Assembly: GCF_009765445.1 (NCBI RefSeq)
Contig: NZ_WHOY01000031.1
Location: forward strand, 4,120,616-4,184,615
Direction of reading: 5' to 3'
Length of the DNA: 64,000 nt
Origin: Pantoea sp. BAV 3049
Lineage (GTDB): Bacteria; Pseudomonadota; Gammaproteobacteria; Enterobacterales; Enterobacteriaceae
The notes beneath the pieces were generated by a model, which was not told the DNA's origin, made no database searches, and saw only the letters and a list, made by a program, of their open reading frames with translations. The position numbers and the translations under genes are program-made. This document shows, in pieces, positions 58,239 to 64,000 of the stretch (positions are counted from its first letter, which is position 1; every line of letters begins with the position of its first letter).

Positions 58239-59360
58239 ATGATTAATCTGTCACGCCTGTTCATTCACCCGGTAAAATCAATGCGCGGAACCCAGGTTTC
58301 CCATGCGCAGGCGCTGGAGAGTGGGCTGGCCTTTGACCGGGTTTTTATGATCACCGAGCCGGATGGCACCTTTATTACCGCGCGTCAATATCCGGAAATG
58401 GTGCTGTTTACTCCGGCGCTGATCCAGCATGGCCTGTTTCTCTCCGCCCCAGATGGCAGCTCGGCCACCGTCCGTTTCGCCGATTTTCTGCCTGAAGCCG
58501 CCCCGACCGAAGTCTGGGGAAATCAGTTCACCTCACAGATTGCTCCCGCAGCGATAAACGACTGGCTGAGCGGCTTCTTTCCACGACCGGTTCAGCTGCG
58601 CTGGGTGGGTGCTGAAATGACCCGTCGGGTGAAACGCTTTGAGCAGGTTCCTCTTGGTTTTGCTGACGGCTTTCCCTTCCTGCTGATCAATGAAGCCTCG
58701 CTGCACGATTTGCGCCAGCGCTGCCCGGCAGGGATCAAATTGGAGCAGTTTCGTCCTAACCTTGTGGTCACCGGTGCCACAGCCTGGGCGGAAGACAGCT
58801 GGTCGACGGTGCGGATTGGCGACATCCTGTTCGACATCCCCAAACCCTGTAGCCGCTGTATATTCACTACCGTCAGTCCTGAACGGGGCCGCAAACACCC
58901 CAGCGGCGAGCCGCTGAATACGCTGCAAAAATTCCGTACAGCGAAGGATGACAGTGGCGATATCGATTTTGGCCTCAACCTTATCGCCCGCAGCAGCGGT
59001 ATCCTGCGGGTGGGTGATGAACTGCAGGTTCTGGCCAGCAAACCGCCACGCCCCTACGGGGCGGGCAAAGAGGTGGAATCGCTTGAGGTGCAAACCAGCA
59101 CCGAACAGGAGGTCGCTATCAGCTGGCAGGGCGAAACGTTTGCGGGGAACAATCAACAGGTGCTGCTGGAACAACTGGAGATGAAAGGCTATCGCATCCC
59201 CTACTCCTGCCGTGCCGGTATCTGCGGCAGTTGCAAGGTTAATCTGCTTTCTGGTGAGGTGCGTGCATTAAAGAAAGGGGCCGTGCGCGAGGATGGCACT
59301 GTCCTGAGTTGCAGCTGCGTCCCGACTGGCGACATAGTATTGAGCGGACGTAATCCCTGA
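58239..59360 (+). CDS. ycbX: MOSC-domain iron-sulfur protein YcbX
   Basis: Protein of 373 residues: MOSC N-terminal barrel (about 2-120), MOSC domain (about 130-265, with CSRCIFTTV holding the likely molybdenum-cofactor Cys) and a C-terminal 2Fe-2S ferredoxin (about 285-373) with CRAGICGSC ... SCSC ligands. E. coli YcbX detoxifies N-hydroxylated base analogues such as 6-hydroxylaminopurine. It is divergent from rlmKL and convergent with zapC. Confidence 0.95.
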   Translation: MINLSRLFIHPVKSMRGTQVSHAQALESGLAFDRVFMITEPDGTFITARQYPEMVLFTPALIQHGLFLSAPDGSSATVRFADFLPEAAPTEVWGNQFTSQIAPAAINDWLSGFFPRPVQLRWVGAEMTRRVKRFEQVPLGFADGFPFLLINEASLHDLRQRCPAGIKLEQFRPNLVVTGATAWAEDSWSTVRIGDILFDIPKPCSRCIFTTVSPERGRKHPSGEPLNTLQKFRTAKDDSGDIDFGLNLIARSSGILRVGDELQVLASKPPRPYGAGKEVESLEVQTSTEQEVAISWQGETFAGNNQQVLLEQLEMKGYRIPYSCRAGICGSCKVNLLSGEVRALKKGAVREDGTVLSCSCVPTGDIVLSGRNP

Positions 59361-59449
59361 TGACCCCGACCAGGTTTGGCGCTCAGCAAGGGAGGCTCCA
59401 TCAGGAACCTGCACGGGTATTCAGTTTTGAGAACTAAGCGGGGCCGTAT

Positions 59450-59995
59450 TCAGACAGCCCGCGCAAGGGAGAGATTTTGTGGCTGTACAAGCGGCAACAG
59501 ACGGTCGTGCATTACTTTAATAGCATCGCCCAGTACCATCCCTTTGCCTGCCAGAGTCAGCTGAGGTTGCGCCAGCAGGCACAGCGAGGCACTTTCACCC
59601 GCTTCCACCACCAGCAACAGAGCTTCGTCACCATTTTCACACAGACGAACCGCCACCAGCTCACCTTCAGCCGGTTGCCACTCACCCTGACGGTGGGTCT
59701 CAAAATGCCAGCTCTTCGGCATCAGTGGCTTCAGAAAGCGACAGGCCACCAACGCATTCAGCACCAGCTCGGCACGCTGATCGGCATTCAGTTCACAGCT
59801 GCGGCACTTCTCTTCAAAGGTGAAAAACAGAGCGGCATCATCGACACAAAATCCAGAGGTATCAAAGGCATCCGGCGTCAGCATCTTGCGGGGGAAACGT
59901 GAACGGAACAGCATACCGTCGGCCAGATCCAGCATCATGCGATCGTGTTCGGCATCAAAAAACCAGCGCCAGCTGTCGTCAGGTTTAATCCTCAT
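59450..59995 (-). CDS. zapC: Cell division protein ZapC
   Basis: FtsZ-associated protein that bundles FtsZ filaments at midcell. It begins [20 protein letters not shown] as in E. coli ZapC. The ATG at 59995 gives 181 residues (E. coli 180); the open frame upstream to 60082 is not conserved. It lies between ycbX and pyrD. Confidence 0.95.
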   Translation of the reverse strand: MRIKPDDSWRWFFDAEHDRMMLDLADGMLFRSRFPRKMLTPDAFDTSGFCVDDAALFFTFEEKCRSCELNADQRAELVLNALVACRFLKPLMPKSWHFETHRQGEWQPAEGELVAVRLCENGDEALLLVVEAGESASLCLLAQPQLTLAGKGMVLGDAIKVMHDRLLPLVQPQNLSLARAV

Positions 59996-60170
59996 GATCG
60001 GTCCTGTAGTGAGAAATGAAAATCCGCTATTTGTTGGCGTTGCCGGTTCAACTAAGCAGCTGGGTTTAACCGGAATCGTCAAAATAGTCTGAATATCGTT
60101 TAAACAGGATAAAATATAAACGAGCCAGAGGCGAAAATAAAGCCCCTGGCATATTTAAATAAGAACCAGC

Positions 60171-61178
60171 TTAGAGGTGGGTCACAATTTCTTTTATCAG
60201 CGGCGGACCTTTGTAAATAAATCCGGAATATATTTGCACCAGCGAAGCGCCAGCGGCAACTTTTTCCCTCGCTGAAACCAGCGAATCAATACCACCCACG
60301 CCAATAATTGGCAGGCGCCCCTGAAGTTCCAGGGAGAGGCGACGAATAACTTCAGTGCTGCGCGACTGAACCGGACGACCACTTAATCCTCCCGCTTCAT
60401 CACTGTGTTTTAAGCCGCTGACCAGCGAACGGTCAAGAGTGGTATTGGTGGCAATCACACCATCAATATTATGGCGAACTAAACTATCGGCAATTTGGAT
60501 CAATTCTTCTTCTGAAAGATCCGGCGCGATCTTTACCGTCACCGGAACATATTTGTGATGAATCGTTGCAAGATCTTTCTGCTTTTGTTTTACCGCCTGC
60601 AAGAGATCGTCCAGCGCCTCACCATATTGCAGCGTGCGTAAACCTGGCGTGTTAGGTGAAGAGATATTGATCGCGATATAGCCCGCGTAAGGATAAATTT
60701 TATCCATGCAGGTTAAATAATCGTCCTTGCCCTGCTCAACCGGGGTATCTTTATTTTTGCCAATATTAATCCCTAACACGCCGTCGAAATGAGACTTTTT
60801 GACATTCTCGACCAGACGATCCACACCCAGATTATTAAACCCCATCCGGTTAATAATCCCTTCCGCTTCCAGCACGCGGAACATCCTTGGCTTATCGTTG
60901 CCCGGCTGTGGGCGCGGCGTGACGGTACCGATTTCAATAAAGCCGAAGCCCATTGCGCCAAAGGCATCAATGCACTCACCGTTTTTATCCAGGCCAGCAG
61001 CCAGACCAAGGGCGTTTTTAAACGTCAGCCCCATGCAGGTCACCGGCTTAAAAGGAAGAGACTGGCGAACCAGGTGAATAAGAGGTGTACCGGTAACCCG
61101 ATGCAGCTGCGTGAGGGTCAGTTCATGCGCACGCTCAGCATCAAGCTGAAACAGCGCCTTACGAACCAGATTGTACAT
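60171..61178 (-). CDS. pyrD: Dihydroorotate dehydrogenase (quinone) PyrD
   Basis: Class 2, membrane-associated FMN enzyme that oxidises dihydroorotate to orotate with quinone. It has 335 residues (E. coli 336): an amphipathic N-terminal helix pair, FMN-site [11 protein letters not shown] (about 60-70), [10 protein letters not shown] with the catalytic Ser (about 175), [11 protein letters not shown] and the [16 protein letters not shown] phosphate site. It is expressed from a promoter with a PurR box. Confidence 0.97.
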   Translation of the reverse strand: MYNLVRKALFQLDAERAHELTLTQLHRVTGTPLIHLVRQSLPFKPVTCMGLTFKNALGLAAGLDKNGECIDAFGAMGFGFIEIGTVTPRPQPGNDKPRMFRVLEAEGIINRMGFNNLGVDRLVENVKKSHFDGVLGINIGKNKDTPVEQGKDDYLTCMDKIYPYAGYIAINISSPNTPGLRTLQYGEALDDLLQAVKQKQKDLATIHHKYVPVTVKIAPDLSEEELIQIADSLVRHNIDGVIATNTTLDRSLVSGLKHSDEAGGLSGRPVQSRSTEVIRRLSLELQGRLPIIGVGGIDSLVSAREKVAAGASLVQIYSGFIYKGPPLIKEIVTHL

Positions 61179-61350
61179 GATCGCTCCTGAATGCCCGAAG
61201 CCCCGGGCCTGGAAAGGACTAACAGTTAATATCTTGCGATATAAACCCTGAAATTTGCGTTCGCCGTCCGGGGACGATCCTTCCCACCTTTATTATGTCT
61301 GGTATGAATGTGGCAAGGTTTACGCAGTGACGCTGCAGGCGCGGGGGAAA

Positions 61351-61379
61351 ATGGTAAAGTCCTTTAAGCCGAAAGTAAA
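61351..61379 (-). promoter_or_regulatory. pyrD promoter
   Basis: Minus strand: -35 TTTACT (61374-61379), 17-base spacer, -10 TACCAT (61351-61356), followed by TTTTCCCCCGCG around the start site. The C/G-rich start tract is what start-site switching control by pyrimidine levels (known for pyrC and pyrD) needs. Confidence 0.7.
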
Positions 61380-61390
61380 ACGTTTGCGCT
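61375..61390. promoter_or_regulatory. PurR box upstream of pyrD
   Basis: On the minus strand AGCGCAAACGTTTTAC agrees with the PurR consensus ACGCAAACGTTTNCGT around its core CGCAAACGTTT. It overlaps the -35 element of pyrD, and pyrD belongs to the PurR regulon in E. coli. Confidence 0.8.
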
Positions 61391-61565
61391 GAAATGATCG
61401 TACTCCGCCAGATGCCGCTCCGCGCCTGCCGTTCTTCCTCTATATCCAAAAAGTGACTTATCTCTGCCGGATAAATCATTTAAGCCTCCTGCCTGCCTCT
61501 GCCAGGATAGTTTCATTCCTTCGGAAATAAGTTTAATCAATAACTTTTAGTTATAAGGAGTGGTT

Positions 61566-62117
61566 ATGCGCGTTATTACTTTGGCGGGAAGCCCTCGCTA
61601 CCCCTCTCGCTCCACAGCTCTGCTCAGCCTCTGCCAGCAGGCACTCGAAAAGCGCGGCGTCGAAGTCATCCCGTGGAATCTGCATAATTTTCATCCTGAA
61701 GATCTGCTCTATGCCCGTTTTGATTCTCCGGCCCTGCTGGCACTGAAAGAAGATCTTGCCACTGCAGACGGGCTGATTATCGCCACTCCGGTCTACAAGG
61801 CTTCCTTCTCTGGTGCACTGAAAACGATCCTGGACCTGCTTCCCGAGCGCGCACTGGAACATAAAGTGGTTCTGCCACTGGCAACGGGCGGCACCATCGC
61901 GCACATGCTGGCGGTCGATTACGCCCTTAAGCCGGTACTTAATGCACTTAAAGCACAGGAAGTGCTGCATGGTGTCTTTGCCGACGACGCACAAATTACC
62001 AATTACGACCGTACGCCGGAACTGTCATCAGTGCTGGCGTCCCGTATTGCGGAATCAGTAGAAACCTTCTGGCACGCCCTGGCCCGTCGCCACCAGCCAC
62101 TGGCCGCTGCTGTATAA
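61566..62117 (+). CDS. ssuE: NADPH-dependent FMN reductase SsuE
   Basis: Provides FMNH2 to the alkanesulfonate monooxygenase SsuD. It has 183 residues with a flavodoxin-like fold: [15 protein letters not shown] phosphate loop, [25 protein letters not shown] in the middle and [20 protein letters not shown]. The ATG at 61566 follows AAGGAG and matches the E. coli start; a GTG two codons earlier is less likely. It is the first gene of ssuEAD(CB). Confidence 0.96.
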   Translation: MRVITLAGSPRYPSRSTALLSLCQQALEKRGVEVIPWNLHNFHPEDLLYARFDSPALLALKEDLATADGLIIATPVYKASFSGALKTILDLLPERALEHKVVLPLATGGTIAHMLAVDYALKPVLNALKAQEVLHGVFADDAQITNYDRTPELSSVLASRIAESVETFWHALARRHQPLAAAV

Positions 62118-62134
62118 AGTTTAAGGAAAGAACG

Positions 62135-63094
62135 ATGAGCCTGTTTTCACGTTTAGCTTCGGCGCTGGTTATCGGCAGCATTCTGACCAGCAGCGCATTT
62201 GCTGCTGAGCCCGTCGCACCCAAGACGTTCCGCATTGGTTACCAGAAGGGCTCGGTCAGCATGGTGCTGGCCCGCTCACATCAGCTACTGGAAAAACGTT
62301 TTCCCGACACACTAATCAAATGGGTTGAATTCCCGGCCGGACCGCAAATGCTTGAAGCCCTGAATGTGAACAGCATCGACCTGGGCAGTACCGGCGATAT
62401 TCCGCCTATTTTTGCCCAGGCCGCCGGTGCCGATCTGCTGTATGTTGGAGCCGAGCCGCCAAAGCCGAAAGCAGAAGTGATCCTGGTTGCGAAAAACAGC
62501 CCGATCCAAACCGTAGCTGAACTTAAAGGCCACAAGGTCGCTTTCCAGAAAGGCTCCAGCTCACATAACCTGCTGCTACGCGCGCTGGAAAAAGCCGGGC
62601 TGAAGTTCAGCGATATCCGGCCCACTTACCTGACACCTGCTGATGCGCGTGCCGCCTTCCAACAGGGCGATGTGGCTGCCTGGGCCATTTGGGATCCCTA
62701 CTACTCCGCCGCATTGCTGGAAGGCGGGGCCAGGGTACTGACCGATGGCAGCCAGTTGAATCAGACGGGTTCGTTCTACCTCGCGACCCGCCCTTTCACT
62801 GAAGCCAACGGCACCTTTATCACTCAGGTATTACAGACCTTCAGTCAGGCAGATGCGCTGACTATCAGCGACCGCAATAACAGTATCAACCTGCTTTCCC
62901 AGGCGATGGGCCTGCCAAAACCGGTGATCGCCAGCTATCTGGATCACCGCCCGCCGACCACCATCGGCCCGGTCAGCGACAAAACGGCGAAGCTGCAGCA
63001 GCAAACCGCCGACCTGTTTTACGCCAATCATCTGATGCCGGTGAAAGTCGATATTGCCAGCCGTATCTGGCATGACGCACCGTCCCCCCATTAA
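62135..63094 (+). CDS. ssuA: Alkanesulfonate-binding protein SsuA
   Basis: Periplasmic solute-binding protein of the SsuABC importer, 319 residues, with a signal peptide (about 1-24, ending SSAFA). The family start [20 protein letters not shown] and [23 protein letters not shown] are present. It lies 17 bases after ssuE and 11 bases before ssuD, in E. coli order. Confidence 0.96.
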   Translation: MSLFSRLASALVIGSILTSSAFAAEPVAPKTFRIGYQKGSVSMVLARSHQLLEKRFPDTLIKWVEFPAGPQMLEALNVNSIDLGSTGDIPPIFAQAAGADLLYVGAEPPKPKAEVILVAKNSPIQTVAELKGHKVAFQKGSSSHNLLLRALEKAGLKFSDIRPTYLTPADARAAFQQGDVAAWAIWDPYYSAALLEGGARVLTDGSQLNQTGSFYLATRPFTEANGTFITQVLQTFSQADALTISDRNNSINLLSQAMGLPKPVIASYLDHRPPTTIGPVSDKTAKLQQQTADLFYANHLMPVKVDIASRIWHDAPSPH

Positions 63095-63105
63095 GGAGTC
63101 GTATT

Positions 63106-64000
63106 ATGAGCCTTTCCGTTTTCTGGTTTCTGCCCACTCATGGTGATGGCCACTATTTAGGCACGGCAGACGGTGCCCGTCCGGTGGATCACGGATATTT
63201 GCAGCAGATTGCCCAGGCGGCCGACCGCCTTGGCTTCGGTGGTGTGCTGATCCCGACCGGCCGTTCCTGCGAAGATGCGTGGCTGGTTGCAGCCTCACTG
63301 GTCCCGGTGACCCAGCGCCTGCGTTTTCTGGTGGCACTGCGTCCGGGCGTCATCTCCCCGACTCAGGCAGCCCGCCAGGCGGCCACGCTGGATCGCCTCT
63401 CCAATGGCCGCGCCCTGTTTAATTTGGTCACCGGAGGTGATGCGGAAGAACTGGCCGGAGACGGCGTGTTTCTCGATCACCGCGAACGTTATCAAGAATC
63501 GGCTGAATTCACCCGCGTCTGGCGTCGGGTGCTGGAAGGCGAAACGGTCGATTATGAAGGCAAGCATGTACATGTCCGTGGCGCACGCCTGATGTTTAAA
63601 CCCGTTCAGCAGCCCCGCCCACCGCTGTGGTTTGGCGGATCGTCTGAGCCAGCTCAGGATCTCGCTGCTGAACAGGTGGATGTCTATCTGACGTGGGGCG
63701 AACCCCCTGTTCAGGTCAAAGAGAAAATTGAACAGGTGCGAGCCAAAGCCGCGGCTCAGGGCCGCAAAGTAAAATTTGGCATTCGTCTGCATGTCATCGT
63801 TCGCGAAACAAATGAAGAAGCCTGGCGTGCCGCAGATCGTCTGATCTCTCATCTTGATGACGCCACCATTGCCAAAGCCCAGGCGGCGCTGGCGCGTACA
63901 GACTCCGTTGGCCAGCAACGGATGGCTGCTCTGCATGGCGGACGCCGCGATAAGCTCGAAATCAGTCCTAACCTGTGGGCAGGCGTCGGACTGGTACGTG
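63106..64000 (+). CDS. ssuD: FMNH2-dependent alkanesulfonate monooxygenase SsuD (partial)
   Basis: Luciferase-like monooxygenase that releases sulfite from alkanesulfonates with FMNH2 from SsuE. It starts at ATG 63106 with AAGGAG upstream ([19 protein letters not shown]), keeps an open frame for 298 codons and runs off the window; the full protein should be about 380 residues. Typical stretches [20 protein letters not shown] and [16 protein letters not shown] are seen. ssuC and ssuB are expected beyond the end. Confidence 0.96.
   Translation, partial: MSLSVFWFLPTHGDGHYLGTADGARPVDHGYLQQIAQAADRLGFGGVLIPTGRSCEDAWLVAASLVPVTQRLRFLVALRPGVISPTQAARQAATLDRLSNGRALFNLVTGGDAEELAGDGVFLDHRERYQESAEFTRVWRRVLEGETVDYEGKHVHVRGARLMFKPVQQPRPPLWFGGSSEPAQDLAAEQVDVYLTWGEPPVQVKEKIEQVRAKAAAQGRKVKFGIRLHVIVRETNEEAWRAADRLISHLDDATIAKAQAALARTDSVGQQRMAALHGGRRDKLEISPNLWAGVGLVR

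Larger units (their letters stand above)
61179..61565. other. pyrD-ssuE intergenic control region
   Basis: This 387-base stretch contains the pyrD promoter and PurR box (61351-61390) and, nearer 61560, the ssuE leader with AAGGAG. An 86-codon minus-strand frame (61219-61479) crosses the promoter and operator and is not credited as a gene. Confidence 0.7.

Noticed and set aside
61219-61479. 86-codon minus-strand ORF upstream of pyrD
   Set aside because: It runs across the pyrD promoter, start site and PurR box, has no family resemblance and poor codon use.

Overview
The window is chromosomal DNA of an enteric bacterium of the Erwinia/Pantoea type (Erwiniaceae). Almost every protein is a close relative of a named E. 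coli protein. However, a LuxI-type AHL synthase sits beside sdiA, gene order is a mosaic of E. coli chromosome regions, and the rut operon is partly lost. Assignment below family level is inference. No plasmid, prophage, IS element, CRISPR array or rRNA operon was seen.

Layout. (1) 0.2-11 kb, minus strand: the nnr-tsaE-amiB-mutL-miaA-hfq-hflX-hflK-hflC superoperon (metabolite repair, tRNA modification, cell separation, mismatch repair, RNA chaperone, FtsH control), with queG divergent from nnr. (2) 12.1-12.5 kb: a non-coding block with four DnaA-box matches and an IHF-like site, which looks like the counterpart of the E. coli DnaA-titration locus datA, followed by tRNA-Gly(GCC). (3) 12.6-18.1 kb: pgsA-uvrC-uvrY, yecF, ydgC, a luxI-type gene and sdiA. 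In E. coli regions 1 and 3 are far apart and each carries tRNA-Gly(GCC), so this tRNA is a likely rearrangement point. (4) 18.1-21.8 kb: an AT-rich gap, a DUF4396 membrane protein, an extensin-like periplasmic protein and cycA. (5) 21.8-27.3 kb: rutR and rutABCD-(rutE remnant)-rutG for pyrimidine breakdown as a nitrogen source, with a sigma-54 promoter and a RutR-like operator. (6) 27.3-34.2 kb: a DMT exporter, a KGG stress protein, wrbA-yccJ, a succinate-semialdehyde dehydrogenase, a decayed ExbD-like cluster, agp with an unusual TolA-like tail, and tRNA-Ser(UGA). (7) 34.4-61.2 kb: the conserved stretch yccA-tusE-acyP-rlmI-hspQ-yccU-yccT-mgsA-helD-yccF-yccS-sxy-sulA-ompA-matP-lonH-fabA-rmf-pqiCBA-uup-rlmKL-ycbX-zapC-pyrD, in the order known from E. 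coli. (8) 61.5-64 kb: ssuE-ssuA-ssuD (cut by the window end) for alkanesulfonate sulfur use.

Most of the window is housekeeping. The points that deserve attention are the datA-like DnaA-box cluster next to a tRNA junction, the 20-bp perfect lux box in front of luxI with an overlapping hairpin, the rutE/rutF deletion scar, the TolA-like Ala/Lys/Asp tail on glucose-1-phosphatase, and the decaying ExbD-like locus.
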